A model generated the notes under the pieces. The model saw only the letters and a list, made by a program, of their open reading frames with translations. It ran no database searches and had not been told where the DNA came from. 64,000 nt of DNA from contig JAPVLO010000232.1 of assembly GCA_027257055.1 (NCBI GenBank), forward strand, positions 2,294,001 through 2,358,000, written 5' to 3'. The position numbers and the translations under genes are program-made. Source of the stretch: Cephalopachus bancanus. Its lineage: Eukaryota > Chordata > Mammalia > Primates > Tarsiidae. Positions 10,557-22,592 of the stretch are shown here, piece by piece. Within the stretch, counting starts at the first letter, position 1, and each line of letters opens with the position of its first letter.

Positions 10557-10853
10557 ATTTTATTTTATTTTTTTGAGTTGGAGTCTCACTCAGTCGCCCA
10601 GACTGGAGTGCAGTGGCCACTCCCGGCCACTGCAGCCTCGACCTGCTGGGCTCCAGCACTCCTTCCGCCTCAGCCTTCCAGTAGCTGAAACTACAGTTTT
10701 GTGCTACCACGTCCGGCTAATTTTAAAAAATTTATTGTAGAGATAAGGTCTCGCAAAGTTGCCCAGGTGGGTCTTGAACCCATGGGCTCAGGCAATCCAC
10801 TCACCTCGGCCTCCCAAAGCGTGGGATTACAGGGTGAGCCACCAAGCCCGGCT
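10557..10853 (-). mobile_element. Alu SINE, antisense, lineage-type
   Basis: Full dimer with target duplication cataatg(t/g)aatat at 10544-10556 and 10854-10866. It shows the window's characteristic block: gcccaggtgggtcttgaacc and gattacagggtgagccacc, with ggccactcccggccactgca in the right arm. It lies in the L1M at 10455-11165. Confidence 0.95.
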
Positions 10854-10943
10854 CATAATGGAATATTAAGAGACAAAAATGAGGAGCTTAAAATGAATAT
10901 TCCATGGAACACCAGCTATTAGATAATTAGATCAATAGATCTT

Positions 10944-10987
10944 TCCATCCACCCATCCACCCATACACTCACCCATCCATCCATCCA
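10944..10987. repeat. CCAT/CCCAT microsatellite
   Basis: About 44 bp of imperfect catccac/ccatcc repeats within old L1 sequence. Confidence 0.9.
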
Positions 10988-11169
10988 AAACACATAAAAG
11001 ACTGGAGGTGGGACAATGAGCATATGTGAATGATGTATATTTGGAGAAAGGTGACTTTTATTTATCAATGCACAGTCTAACATATATTGCTAATTTCTAT
11101 AGTAAACATGAATTGCTTTCATTAAAAAGGGAGAAAATTTGCTTTAAAAGTTCCAAAAGGTTAGAACAG

Positions 11170-13015
11170 AGAATACAAATCAAGATGGAGAAAGTGTGCA
11201 ACCAGGTTCATAGAAACTCATGGCTCAGACAGGCAAGCACAGCTCTGCAGAAGCCCAGCATGATCAACTGTTTGAAGGGGACGATTTCACAAACGCTGTC
11301 TTAGTGCACTCAAGGTCTATGGTTTTCAAATTAGGATGAGTTAAAATTCTACCAAATTAAAGCTAATGGATAGAAATGTAGAGTTAGCAGATGCTGGTTC
11401 ATAATGATAAGAAAATCCTGGTACTTAGTTCAAGGCTGTCTCTGGATAAAGCAATGGACTTCTCGCAAAGGCCCCTTTGCCCTCTCCGGTGTCCTGAGGA
11501 CTCATCAGATGTCTGTCTTAGACTTCCCGAAGGCTCCCATAAGCGTTCAGTTCTTATGGCCTCAGTCAGTACCCCTAGCTCTAGCCCAGCCTTAGGTGGT
11601 GACAGACTTCCTCAACAAAGACTGGTCAGTCATGCTTCTGGGCTGATGTGGGGTGTGGATGGTCTCTTGCCAAGAGGGCAGGGCAGGAGGCTGGGGGTAG
11701 GGAAGCGGGAGAGAAGTGGGCCTTTGTGAGCAGAATGACTTCCGCTTCTACTTGCAGACTGCAGGGTGCGCACAGGCTGCTCAGTCAGTGGGGAGCAGGA
11801 GCAGTCCCTGATTGGGCGGAGACCACTGGAAACCCCAGACAGGATGGGCGTGGTCTTAGCAAAAGGAAAACTTGGTGGGTGCCAGGTCCTGAGCCCACTC
11901 GACCTGCCCTGCCATGCTCTGTGTCCCCACTGCTGATGGCCAAAACTTCTGGCCTATGAGCTGGCCTCTAAAACCCCTACCCTTCTTCAGCACGGAGGTG
12001 TGGTTGGGCCGACCAGGCAGCACACTGGGACTTAGGAGGACTCACCCCTGGTTTCTGTCATCAGCTCTTCCCTGGTCCTTCTGAGCAGTGTGGCTGGGTC
12101 CCTTGGAAAGGCTGGCCTCAGTTTCCCTGAAATGAATGAACAGATGGAAAGGTGAAGATCCCCGGTGGGCCAACATCTGAAAAGGGTCAGATGGAACCGA
12201 TTACAAATGGGCATTGAGGGGAAGGAAGCCAGAAAGTACAAAATTAGAGTTGGTGCATGGGAGAAGGAGATTAAATGGAGAAAGAGAGATCGCCAGTGGC
12301 TTTGGATTTACCCAGCCGGATTGTCTCCGCTGGGCAAGGAAAGCTTAAGTAATCCAAATTAATTTCTAGTTAAAGGCAGAGCTCAGAGAGCAACCAAACA
12401 GGTGACCGCAGCTGGCGCCAAATTTCCCTGGGAGATAAATCACTAATGCTAAAAACAAGCTGCATGTGCTGAGAAAGAAGCTGTGTGAAATCAGTTGACC
12501 CTGGGAGCGAGGTGGAGGGCAGCGCATCCAGTTGTCCACTCAACACACAGCAAGCACCCCCTGCGAGGCACGGGGCTTCCCGCTGGATTCAGAGACATGG
12601 TTCATGCTTTGGAGTTGCTCAGAGTACAGACACAGGGATGAAGAGGTGCTGCGGGATTGTGGACAAGCAATCCGATGACAGTGTCCTAGGAGGGTCATGA
12701 GGACGCAGGGAAAGTGGAGTGGGAGTGGCATGTCAGGAGAGGACTCCTGCAGAATCAGATGCCTCAACAAGACTTGAGGGGTTGGCAGGAGTCACCAAGC
12801 TGATGAAGGGAGGTGGAGGGGGACAATGGGGGCAGCTGGGATGGCAGCGGTGATGATGTGAGTCAGAGGAGGCTCGCGCATGCTCTGGGTAAATGTCGGC
12901 AGTCCTGGGAGTTGTGGCGTGGACACAGTTGGACAAGCAAGGATGGAGAGAGGAGATGGAGTCCGTGGACGTGGTGAATGACTGCTCCGATGTGGCATGT
13001 CAAGAGCAGGCTTAG
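11170..13015. other. Unassigned, mostly single-copy stretch
   Basis: No repeat family is clear over 1.8 kb, and no open frame shows a domain. The part at 12350-12480 is AT/GC mixed with an E-box (cagctg), an agataa GATA site and taat motifs, and could be regulatory. The rest looks like neutral sequence. Confidence 0.5.
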
Positions 13016-13017
13016 GG

Positions 13018-13441
13018 TGCTAGTCCATTTTGCATTGTTTTAAAGAAACGCCGGAGGCTGGGTCATTTATAAAGAGGAGAGGTTTCTTTGGCTTAGGGTT
13101 CTGCAGGCTGTACAAGAAGTGTGGTGCCGGTGTCTGCCTGTGGTGAGGCCTCAGGAAGCTACCAGTTAGAGGAAGGTGAGGTGTGTCACATGACACGGGA
13201 GGGAGAGAGAGAGAGGGGTAGGGAGAGGAGAAGGAGGAGAGGGAAAGGGAGAGGGGGGAAGTGAGGGGCCGTGCTCTTGTCCACAACCAGCTCACATGTG
13301 AACTAGTAGAGTGAGAATTCACTCAGTTCCGTGGGAAGGGTGCCATGTGACCCCAATACCTCCTACTAGGTCCACCTCCAACACTGCCCATCTCCAACTT
13401 CAACATGAAATTTGAAGGGCACAGACGTCCAAGCTATGCCA
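13018..13441 (-). mobile_element. MaLR-type LTR, antisense
   Basis: Antisense MaLR (MST/MLT1 group) LTR. Landmarks are ctagtccattttgcattgtt, ggctgggtcatttataaag, ggttctgcaggctgtacaag, ggtgaggcctcaggaagct, cacatgtgaactagtagagt and ctcctactaggtccacctcc, ending near aagctatgcca. A polypurine block at 13197-13261 sits inside it. This is a solitary LTR with no internal retroviral region nearby. Confidence 0.85.
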
Positions 13442-15385
13442 CTTGGTGACCCAGGGGTGACACCCCCCAGGATGGGACACAGATGAGGAGAAGGGAGGGG
13501 TTAGGATGCCCGGAAGGGGCACATAGAGACATGCGGGGCTTGAGGTGCCTGAGGGACGCCCAGATGCTGTGCAGGGTGGCACCTCTCCCCTTCCCCTTTG
13601 CTGCTAATGCCCACCTTTCTAAGTGGACACTGTCAGGACCCTGCCTAAAACTGCCATGGGGGCTCTACCAAGACCCCTCCTCCTGGGCTTACAGACGGGC
13701 TGCCCAGTGGTATTTGAAAATATTTGACTTCCTTCTCTAAGAGGTCTTGTGTACACTGGCCTGGTCTTTGGCAGTTATGTTCAAGTGCTAGTCCTCGAGG
13801 GATGAATGGGGGAGCAGTGTTCAAGCTGGGTTCCTCAGAGGCCTCATTCCTGTCCTCAGAGAATCTCAGTGGAGGACTAGGGTGGAGAAGGGTAGGGAAT
13901 GTAGGAGGGCAGAGGAGGCAGTGTGGAGAGTTGGGTGGGTTTTCAGAGAAGCCCCCGCCAGGGCTCTTATAAAACGTTGCTGTAAAGTAGAAGATCCTGG
14001 TGGATGAATAGACCACCAGGGATCTTTCTACCTGGTAGGGAGGCTGGCATGGAGTCCGGGGAGAGGAGACTAGGAAGGAAGGGATGGGTTGTGATGAAGC
14101 CACTGGGAGACACACCAAGAAGCTCAACGCAGTGGAACCAGATGCCGGAGCAGGCCGGTTTATGGGAAATCCTTGGAGGGGTGGAAGAGGAATTAATTTT
14201 AAGGTGGTGTAGGACTGGGTGGGGAAAACAGAGAAATAATTAAACTCAGAGATGGCAAGCTAGAGTCAGCACAGAGAAACCAGAACCACGGATACATCTT
14301 GATTCTCGTATTGTCTTTCCTATGTTTGAGTTACTTGCCAGCATTTAAAAATCAGGAGGCATTGAAAAAATTTTGCTTTCCGACTTCTCTTGAAAAAATA
14401 AAAGGACATTTGGCCCCGTCGGGCCAGTGTTCCCATGGGGCAGCAGCCAGCTGAAGCCATCTCTCGGGCAGGTGTGTGTGGTCCAGTGTACTCCGCCGCC
14501 CTCCACAGTCCTCTTGCTTCCCTGAGCTGCTTTGCTCATGGATCGTGCTTACCTGGGTGCTGGAGCATTTGAACTTGCAGCTTCTGAGTCAAAGGCACCT
14601 TCCATGAGTCAGGCAGGGGCCAGAGGCTCACTGCTTTCTTAAACCTGAATACACAGATGATGAATTTCCGTCTCTCTTTCCTGCTGCAAAGACTTTTGTT
14701 ACATCGAGTCCCTCACTATCACCCTTCCACCATCCTGCTGCCAACCAGATACATGAACGCAGATGCCATTCGGGGGTAGGGAGCAACCCACTGGCCTCTG
14801 TATGGTGAATTGTAAAGATACAGCTAGCTGTGACTGACGTCATGAAGAGATGTTAGCTGGAACTCTTGGCAGACAGCCTGCCCTAGTCAAGATGAGGGCG
14901 GGTGTCCCTGGGAAATTGTTAACAGTGTCAAGATGGAAGCATTAACAGTGTAAAGACAAGAGTGAAGCAGAGAGACTTAAGGGAGAGAGGCTGCAGGTGG
15001 ACACCAGCTGTGATTAGGACAATGGCAGAGGCTGGTTTTGAGGGAATTTTAGGAAATCAGTGGATAGCACTGAAGGACAGGTTGGTGAGGGGAGGGCTGT
15101 GAGGCGATGTGCCCTTGGTTTCCGGCTTCTGTCACTGGACAGATGGGAGCATCACGGAGACATTTGACCATAGGAAGGCGCATGCAGGAGAAGATCGCAA
15201 GTTCATCCCTTCTGACTTTGAGGTGACTTTGAGACTGCTGAAAGGGGTCGACAAACAGCTGGATACACAGGTCTGGACTTCAGAGAAGTCTGGACTCCCT
15301 AAAAAGAACTGGTCGCTGCTAATCCATGGGTCTGATGATTGACTACATTCAGGGCACTTGGCATCCTCTGATCTGAACAATAGTA
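13442..15385. other. Unassigned, mostly single-copy stretch
   Basis: No repeat family or gene assigned. The longest frames (160 aa antisense at 13645-14127, 77 aa at 15109-15342) have low-complexity or unremarkable composition and no splice or domain support. Confidence 0.5.
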
Positions 15386-15390
15386 TCTGA

Positions 15391-15510
15391 ATGGATTCGT
15401 TGACTCAACAAATATTTAGTAGACGCCGGTGACTATGCAGTCCTTCTGCTAGGTGCTAACTCTGCGGTGGTGAACAAACACATGTCGGCTCTCCCCTCAT
15501 GGAACCAAGG
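15391..15510. mobile_element. L2/MIR-type ancient fragment
   Basis: ttgactcaacaaatatttag, gctaggtgctaac and gtgaacaaacacatg resemble the common ancient motif attcaacaaatatttattgag ... gctaggcgctgggga ... gtgaacaaaacag. The exact family cannot be decided by eye. Confidence 0.5.
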
Positions 15511-15914
15511 CAGTAAGCTTTGAGAAAGCGTGGGCATGACTTGATTCTCTCCTCTCCACCTCCCACTCTGTTGGGTGTATTAAAGGTGGGGCGGGTCCTC
15601 CCCATAGTTCTCCTTCCTGTGAATCACGGTTAACAATTTAGAACAGATTTACTTATGTGTTCAGACAGAATTTCAGAACTGTTGCCTCTGCCGCTTTGAT
15701 AGCAATCCACTTGGAATACTCATGCCTAGACCTTGAATCTGAAGCTCTGAACTCTAAGACCAGGAACCAGACCTTGAATTCCTTCCTGCTTAAAGTATTA
15801 GAGCTGATCCCTTTGGCCCTGAATAGAGTATATTTCAAATACTGTGAAACTTATCCTTTGTCAATACTTATAGCCAGAAGAAAGTAAATGAATCATGAAC
15901 ATTGATCTGCTCAT
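15511..15914. other. Unassigned non-coding stretch
   Basis: Nothing recognisable in this interval. Confidence 0.45.
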
Positions 15915-16040
15915 CTGTCTGTTTCTCTAGATTTTAAATATCTTGAGGGGGAGCTCATTTATTCAACCTTGTGTCTCAGCTTTCTAGTAATAGCTTGCAA
16001 TGGCAATTAATGAATGTATATGCTGGATGAATAAGTGAAA
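15915..16040 (+). mobile_element. L2-type LINE 3' end, sense
   Basis: tatcttgagggggagctcat, caaccttgtgtctcagc and taatgaatgtatatgctgga follow the L2 3' line (ctccatgagggcagggac ... cttgttcactactgtatccc ... gaatgaatga). Heavily diverged. Confidence 0.5.
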
Positions 16041-16429
16041 ATGGCACATCTCTTAATGACTGTCGTGCTCTTTAGTTAATTCTTGTTTTATTTAACCTTG
16101 TGTGTTTTTTCCCGATCTCCTCAAGTCTGAATTAAGTGGCTATAGATAAGAACTTCAGTGGCTTCATGACACAGTGCTCATAGTGGATGATCACTCCATG
16201 TTTGTTGACTGATTGCTGAGAATTACAAAGAGTTTGGCCCTCTACTCACTCTCCTTCACCTGTAATGACATCTTCAGTGAGTATTCTCCACGTTCCTGGT
16301 TCACAAGAGCAAATCAAGTCATTTCTTGGCTATTAGCCACATGGAGGTACCATATTCAAATCTTGGATGGGAGGGCTCTGGAGTAGGGGAACTGAGGCCT
16401 CTTTTGCTGAGACAGCTAAGCTCCTTCTC
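16041..16429. other. Unassigned non-coding stretch
   Basis: No gene or repeat call. Sequence composition is ordinary. Confidence 0.45.
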
Positions 16430-16552
16430 TCAGCTCTGTCATTACTCATATTTCACAATATGAGAGGACTGAAACACAAGGCGGTTGAGCTGCTTTCCCA
16501 AAGTTGGGATTTGAATCCAGATGGTTTTGACTGCAAAGCCCATGCTCCAAGA
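16430..16552 (-). mobile_element. MIR SINE, antisense
   Basis: gagaggactgaaacacaagg, ggttgagctgctttcccaaa, ttgggatttgaatccagatg and caaagcccatgctcc follow the antisense MIR core (ggaaactgaggcacagag ... gggattcgaacccaggc ... gagcccatgct). Confidence 0.7.
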
Positions 16553-16555
16553 TTG

Positions 16556-16695
16556 TACAATTTCAGTGATTGTCAGAATCCCCTGGGAACCAGGGCTGAT
16601 TCCTGGACTCCACTGTAGATGGCATGTGGGCTGGGGTCCCAGGGTCTATGTTTTAGCAAGCCATCAAAGTGATTCAGGTGGCACCATGGGCCGCT
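16556..16695 (+). mobile_element. MER5A-type hAT element fragment
   Basis: agtgattgtcagaatcccct, gctgattcctggactccac, ggggtcccagggtctatg and aagtgattcaggtggc resemble MER5A (gcatcagaatcacctggag ... tgctgggccccaccc ... ggtgatgctgatgc). Ends are eroded. Confidence 0.6.
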
Positions 16696-16699
16696 GTGT

Positions 16700-17160
16700 C
16701 ATCACCCACATGGTGACAGTCTACCGTCAGGGGACAGGGGATATGACATTTCCCACTCTGTATCTCTAGAAAGCTATAAACAGGAAACAAAGCCACACTG
16801 AGGATATCTCCATAGATTTTGATGAGTCCCCCCAGTACATTGTGAAGCTGCTAATACCCCAACCAACAAGGACTTCAGTCCTCCTGCATCAGCCCAGGAA
16901 GGGAGATGATCTTTTCTTCTCTAAAAAATAAAATAAATGAGACTGAAAGAGGGACTGGTAAAGGGTGCCCATATCCAACCTCTGATAGGGTTATGTACGG
17001 GGCTAGAATTCATGAGAGCCCACTTGGGATGCTGACAGGGGAGCAAAGTCCTACTGGTTACCAGAAAGAGGGATGGAAGAAAGGCCACTGGGTCCTATCA
17101 GAGATGCAGGGTCTCAGCCCAGAGGGAGGAAACACAGGGTCTGCTAGAGAGAAGGGGCTC
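16700..17160. other. Unassigned non-coding stretch
   Basis: No repeat or gene recognised. A 104-aa frame at 16906-17220 has no domain features and runs into the next MIR. Confidence 0.45.
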
Positions 17161-17164
17161 AGGT

Positions 17165-17335
17165 ACGAGAGCTCTAAACAGATCAGGCTCAAGTCCTGGT
17201 TCCTCTGCATAATGACTTGATCACCTTAGGCCAGCTACTTAACTCCTCCAGCCTCAGTTTCCCTTTATGTAAAACAAGAATAATGACACCTAGTCTGCAG
17301 TGTGTTTTATAGATTAGAGACAGTGAGGTCACCTT
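17165..17335 (+). mobile_element. MIR SINE, sense
   Basis: ctcaagtcctggttcctctg, ccagctacttaactcctcca, gcctcagtttccctttatg and taaaacaagaataatgacac reproduce the MIR core in order. Confidence 0.85.
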
Positions 17336-18072
17336 GCTCAACACAGAGTTGACCTTGAACAGAGGGTATCTATTAGCACAGGCTGAGGTGTTCAAGGGTT
17401 TTCAAGGTCATGGCCAGGAAGAAATTGCCATTCAGCTCTCCCCTCTACCAGCACTAAGAGTCCTCTGTGGGAAGCCCAGGGATTATTCTGGATCAAACAC
17501 GGACTCGCCACATGGGAATGACTCTAGCTGAGAGCCAGGTGATCCCACCAAATTTCTTCCCTACTCTTTGGCCCTGCTTCCTTGTTTCTACCACTGACAC
17601 CTGCAGTATTCTGCAGAGAGGGACTCAGCATTTGAAAAGATCCAATGGAAGGATCCAGAAGCAGGGAACACTTTTTAGCTGATGTTAAAGTGCAGGACTA
17701 AAAGTGCTTTGGAGCCTGAAATTGAGTACCTATTGAGATTTGCTTCTGAGCCTTTGATCTGCTGCTGGCATACTTACAGGAGACCCTGACGGTGGAAGGA
17801 CGTGCTGGCTGGGACACCTGCCAAGGAAACCCTGGCTCGGTTCCTTCCGGGGCTTGCCATGCTTCTGCTGCCCGAGGTTGTAGCCTTGAAGCTGAGGAAC
17901 ATTCGGAGGCCCCAAGATAGCCCTAGGAAAAGAATGTCAAAACCAATAGCAACTAGTCTGCAGCGAGGCACTGAGGTAAGTGTGGTATCATATCTCCACA
18001 GCCATCCTGTGAGCCAGATATTATGGTGGTAGCTACAATGATTACACTCAACAGCCGTGGACAGGGCAGTGC
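17336..18072. other. Unassigned non-coding stretch
   Basis: No assignment. The antisense 176-aa frame at 17774-18304 overlaps two MIR elements and is not supported as a gene. Confidence 0.45.
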
Positions 18073-18074
18073 AT

Positions 18075-18240
18075 AATTCCTGGCTGTCACCGTATAAACT
18101 CAACCAGGGATTGATCTCTCTAAGCCTCAGTTTCCTCAGCTGGAAAATGGGAATAAGTATGTCTATTTCATGGGCTATTTCTCTGAGATTTCTAGACAAA
18201 GCAGATACAAGGTCAAGCACGCAGTAAAAAGTAGGCACTA
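18075..18240 (+). mobile_element. MIR SINE, sense
   Basis: ctaagcctcagtttcctcag, tggaaaatgggaataagtat, aaggtcaagcacgcagtaaa and agtaggcacta follow the sense MIR from its core to its 3' end. Confidence 0.8.
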
Positions 18241-18345
18241 CACCTCTATCTTGTAGATGCAGAGGCTGAGGTCTCAGTGGAGTCAGTGATGTGCCCAAAG
18301 TCACACAGGCAGGATGTGTGGGAGCCGGACCCCAAACTCAAGTGG
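18241..18345 (-). mobile_element. MIR SINE, antisense, abutting the previous
   Basis: tagatgcagaggctgaggtc, tgatgtgcccaaagtcacac and ggcaggatgtgtgggagcc are antisense MIR. It directly follows a sense MIR, so the two form a tail-to-tail inverted pair of ancient SINEs. Confidence 0.75.
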
Positions 18346-21300
18346 TACTTGACTAGGGTACCCTCGTTCTCAGTCACTGGGCATCCTGCCTGAGCTGAAA
18401 AATGTCCTTGGGAGGTCTTGCTCGGCTGGACAGGGCTGGGCTCTGGCCTCTCCATATTCTTTAAGCGACTGGAGCCTCTAAACTAAGAGCGTAGGGGAGA
18501 AAGGGCACCGGGACAGCCAGGCCACACGAGGAGAGTGGCTGTACTGGGTACGTTCTCAGTGCTGGGCATGGTCTTGCTTCATGTGGCCAGCCACCCAGAG
18601 AGGATGGGCCGCCTGTGGGTGGCCTTTATTTTGATGACCCCATCGCCCTGACCTTAGGGGAGGGTGGCAGAGAGGCCTGGTGTGCCATGTCACCGCACTA
18701 GAATGTGGCCAGGCCGGAAGGGTGTGCCGTCTCTGTGTCTCCCATCCGCCTCCCTCTCTCAGCACTTGCTCTCCCTCTCTCCTGCTCTCACTCTTGCTTT
18801 CTTTCAGAATGCCCCACGGAAAGAACAGCCGGGCCGCAGCCTTAGGTCACTGAGGCCGTGTCCTCAGGGCAGTGGGCTGAATCTAGGTCCCTGCTTCTCA
18901 AGCTATACAGGGATGAAGGAACAGGGTTTTTCTTCTACATAAAAATAATAAGAAACTGTCTGCTTATGTGTTACAGAATCTTTTAATAAAATATGTCTTT
19001 TCATTGAAAATGTATCCTTTAGAATATATTTATGAGAAAATAAAACCAAAGAATTAAAAACACAAATCTCTTGTTACTAGAGTAAACACATTAAATGACT
19101 CTGTCAGATGCCTGTAAAGGTTTCAGAATGCTTACTCTCAGTATCTGCACTTGCCTCCCTGTGGACCAATAACAAGCGATTTGTGGATGGGCCCTGAGGC
19201 ACACCTCGAGTGGCCCTGGCAGGGTGGCCTAGGATAAGAATGGGCACCCTTTAGTATGAGGGCCTCGTGGGTTCCCCGGTCCACAGATGGCCGCTGGGAC
19301 TCACAACCAGCAGTGTCGGCGAGGTACATGGCCCTTGTGATGGCTGGGCAGTGTCAGCGATGGGAATGGCAGCGACCAGCAGGATGTGTGTAAGAGCCAC
19401 CCCACCACATGCCCTTAAGTGGCAGCTTCCATGTGTCTCTACTGCATGCCCCAGGCTTGAGGTTGATAGACAACTGAAGAGCTCCATCAATAATTGCCTT
19501 CGAGGCTTGGGCTCTGTGAGGAGGAGTCAGCTCCAGCAGCTTATCTTGGTCTCTGATTGGCAGAGCCGTGTGAGGTACACGGCGGGGCTCTTTGGAGAAG
19601 GAAGTAGAGGGGAGCTGGGGCCCACTCCACACAAGTCTGCCTGTCATGGACCTGGGATGCGCGATAGCATATCAGATCTCCTGTCCCCTTTACCTTGTCA
19701 GCCTGCCTTCCAGCTCAGATGGAGCCAGCGTTGACAAGAGATGGGAGGATGATGGGAAATTCCTCTCCTGGCAACAGGGACTCTGTTATGGGCGCCCTGA
19801 GGGAGGGGCTTGCTTTGGAGTTATGTCGGCCGACGCCTTGAATCCTACTTGCCCAAGAACGGGTTCCTACCCATCCGCCCATCCTGCACTCCCTCCCGGG
19901 GCGCATCAGCCCAGGCGTGTGCTCTCACCTTAATCAGAGTGTTTAAAATAGCTTTCGCCTGATTTCTGAAAAATCTGGTGCAAGGAGAGAGAGCGAGCCT
20001 TGTGGCAATGGGAGGGCGTGTCTGCCTCCCTGGAGGCCACACAGGCACCTGCCACTCCTGCGCCTCTCTTCGTCTTTCCTGTCTTGAAGTCCTGGTTCCA
20101 GCTTGCACAGCCCATTATTTTCCTGGGAAGTTTCTTCCAGTTCTCTGTGTATTTCTAGCATAACCGATAACTGACAGGTCTTAACTCAATTAACCAAATG
20201 CAGCTTGTGACTCATTCCTGAGGTGGCTCAGGCAGGGCCACTCAGAGTCCTGTCATTACTGTTTGGCGTTCCAAAATGCCTGACACTCTCCGGAACAAAA
20301 GACACAGCTCCCACGGAGAAGAAGGAGTCATTTATGGGTCGGGGTGGGCTGCTTGGCATCTGCTTCCTGTTCCAGCTGATGCAGGGATGCAGGCAGGGCC
20401 CTCACTCACTGCCGCCAGCCCCCACACAGCTCTGCTCTGAACGTCTTCCCTCTCTTCCACTTTCGTCCCCCACTCCATCCCCTGTGACTCTTTGCCCTGA
20501 AATCAAGGGATGACAAGGGTCAGGCAGGTGGGAATCAATGGTCTTGAGTAGGGATAGAACAGGAAGGGATATTTTGGTCTTTCCAAATGTTCAAAGCCAA
20601 GAAAGTCAAGGCTGTGACTAGAAGGCAGCCATGCTGACTGGAGTCCCCTGGGACCTGCCAACCAGCTGGATCTATAAACCACGTTCGTTTCTGCTGCAGT
20701 ACAACGCGTCTGTGGCAACTGGGCTTTGCAATCGGCTTTGCAGTGGGGCCAACCTCTCTGTGCATTTCAATACCTGGAGGCCCTCGGGCCTTTCTCCCAC
20801 AGCATCACTTACTCACCACCAGCCATTCTGTGGTTTTAGTGAGTCAGCGTGTGGCACTACCATTTCTTTGTTTTATAAAAGGCTTTCTCTTACCCTCTTC
20901 GAGTAACCCCAAATCACAGTTGTTTGGGTATACCATCAAGTCAAGTGTCAACCATCTCAGAAAGCCATCCCAAAGTGCAAACACCCAGGGGAGAGCTGGA
21001 GTGTACTTGCGGGTAGCTGGCTCCACAAATAACCTTAAGTGTGACTGGAAGACACTCTGTGGCTGCAGCCATGCAATGTGGATGCCAAGTAAGGACACCG
21101 GAGTCCGTGGGCATGAGCAGAGCTCTTCACCTGCCATGGTTTCTGGCCGAAAACGATCCCCTCAGAACGACTTCTGCATGCCATCCGGATGGGTGGCCCT
21201 ATCCTCTGTGCTCTTGGAAAATGCTGTTTCCTTGGGGACAAGAGGGTGAACTGGGGAAAGGAGAGGAGGCCTTTGACTCCATCTCAGGGGGCCCAGTCTC

Positions 21301-21361
21301 ATCTTCTCCTACTGTTGCCCTATGGAAAGGACGTGTCACCACATCTCCTCTTGCTTTTTTT
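18346..21361. other. Unassigned, mostly single-copy stretch
   Basis: Three kilobases without a confident repeat or gene. 18950-19110 is AT-rich. Overlapping short frames on both strands have no domain features. No splice-flanked exon or CpG island is evident by eye. Confidence 0.5.
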
Positions 21362-21660
21362 CCTTTTTTTTTTTTTTTTGAGTTGAAGTCTCACTCAGTT
21401 GCCCAGGCTGGAGTGCAGTGGCATACTCATGGTCACCCCAGTGTCAACTTGCTGGGTGCTGGCGATCCTTCCGCCCGAGCCTTCCAAGTAGCTGGACCTA
21501 TAGGTACATGCTACCATGCCTGGCTAATGTTTTTGATTTATTGTAGAGACCAGGTCTTGCCAAATTTCCTGAACTGGTCTTGAACCCGTGGGCTCAGGCA
21601 ATCCACTTGCCTTGGCCTCCCAAAGTACTGGGATTACGAGCTAAGCCACCGAGCCCAGCC
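21362..21660 (-). mobile_element. Alu SINE, antisense, lineage-type
   Basis: Starts with a 16-nt T-run (21364-21379) and ends gagcccagcc. It has gagttgaagtctcactcagt, ttattgtagagaccaggtct and tcttgaacccgtgggctcag. Pyrimidine-rich flanks hide the target duplication. Confidence 0.94.
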
Positions 21661-22304
21661 TTTTCTCCCTTTTTTTCTGTCTAGTGCTGGGCTATCCTGA
21701 CCTGGAAGGGGCCTGGCTAGCAAATGGTCAGTCCTTCCCTTATGACAACTGAGGCCAAATTAGCTGTAGAGGAAATTCTGGGCTCTCTGCTCTGTCGTGG
21801 ACAATCCAGTGGTCAAGAAACATGCAACAAAATTTTACCCTGTGGGAAAATGGTAGACTCTGGGCTAGCTGGATAAAAAACAGCAGCAGCCAAAGAGGAC
21901 GACAAGATCCAGAGAAAATAAGGTGGAGTGGGATGTGAAGAAAGGAGATTCCACGCCTCCTCTCCAGCCCGCACGTCCTGACCATCTTTCCTTTGCCTAC
22001 AGTCATGCTGTGGGTGGGTGGGAGGTGGCCATGGCCCCACAGGCTCCAGTGAGGCCCGTCAGTGCAGGCTCGCAGGCTGGAGACTGCTGTCTTGTGGGTC
22101 AGAGGGTTTCTAAGTCAATTTCCTTCCACAAAGGGGGACAGTTTGTTGGGAAATTTGTAGGACATCATCTCCACCCCCATTTTCTACAGAGTCTTCAGAG
22201 ATTAAAACAAAATAATTGTCCCATCGTTATCAGAACACACTATAATTAACCTAGACAGCAAGGGAAGTCACATGATGGATGACACCCTCCTTCCACCTCC
22301 CCTC
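21661..22304. other. Unassigned non-coding stretch
   Basis: No repeat or gene recognised. Confidence 0.45.
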
Positions 22305-22592
22305 TTTTAAGGAAAAATTGGAAAATATAGAAAAAGTTGAATAAGAAAACAATCTCCTATAATCTCATCAGCCAGAAATAGCTATGGTTAGTATTTTGAT
22401 GTAAATTATTTCTTCCCTTTTCCCTCTGAAAGTATACATTTTTAGGAAAAAATAGATATCCTACAGTAATATTACCTGCTTCTTGCACTTAACAATATCC
22501 ATAAACATTTCCAGTGTTGTTAGATAGTTTTCTACAATGTTTTTTTTATGTTTGCAACCAATTTCATCATATGATTATAGCACAATTTATTT
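22305..22592 (-). mobile_element. L1M-type LINE, antisense (left of MIR)
   Basis: ctcctataatctcatcagcc, cttgcacttaacaatatcca, aaacatttccagtgtt and agcacaatttatttaat match antisense L1M 3' sequence (cctataatcccaccacccag ... cttttttcacttaacaata). It continues after the MIR at 22593-22835. Confidence 0.7.

Larger units (their letters stand above)
10455..11165 (+). mobile_element. L1M 3' end, sense, interrupted
   Basis: Degenerate sense L1M: ccataatgtaatat ... aatattaagagac (now split by an Alu), aaaagactggaggtggg, and ttctatagtaaacatgaattgctttc match the L1M 3' line (cataatggaatattat ... aagactggaagg ... acaatgaacatgtattactt). It also contains a CCAT-rich microsatellite. Confidence 0.65.

Noticed and set aside
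17774..18304. 176-aa open frame on the minus strand
   Set aside because: Overlaps the inverted MIR pair and has no domain support.
21041..21583. 180-aa open frame on the plus strand
   Set aside because: The C-terminal third is antisense Alu and the rest lacks recognisable features.
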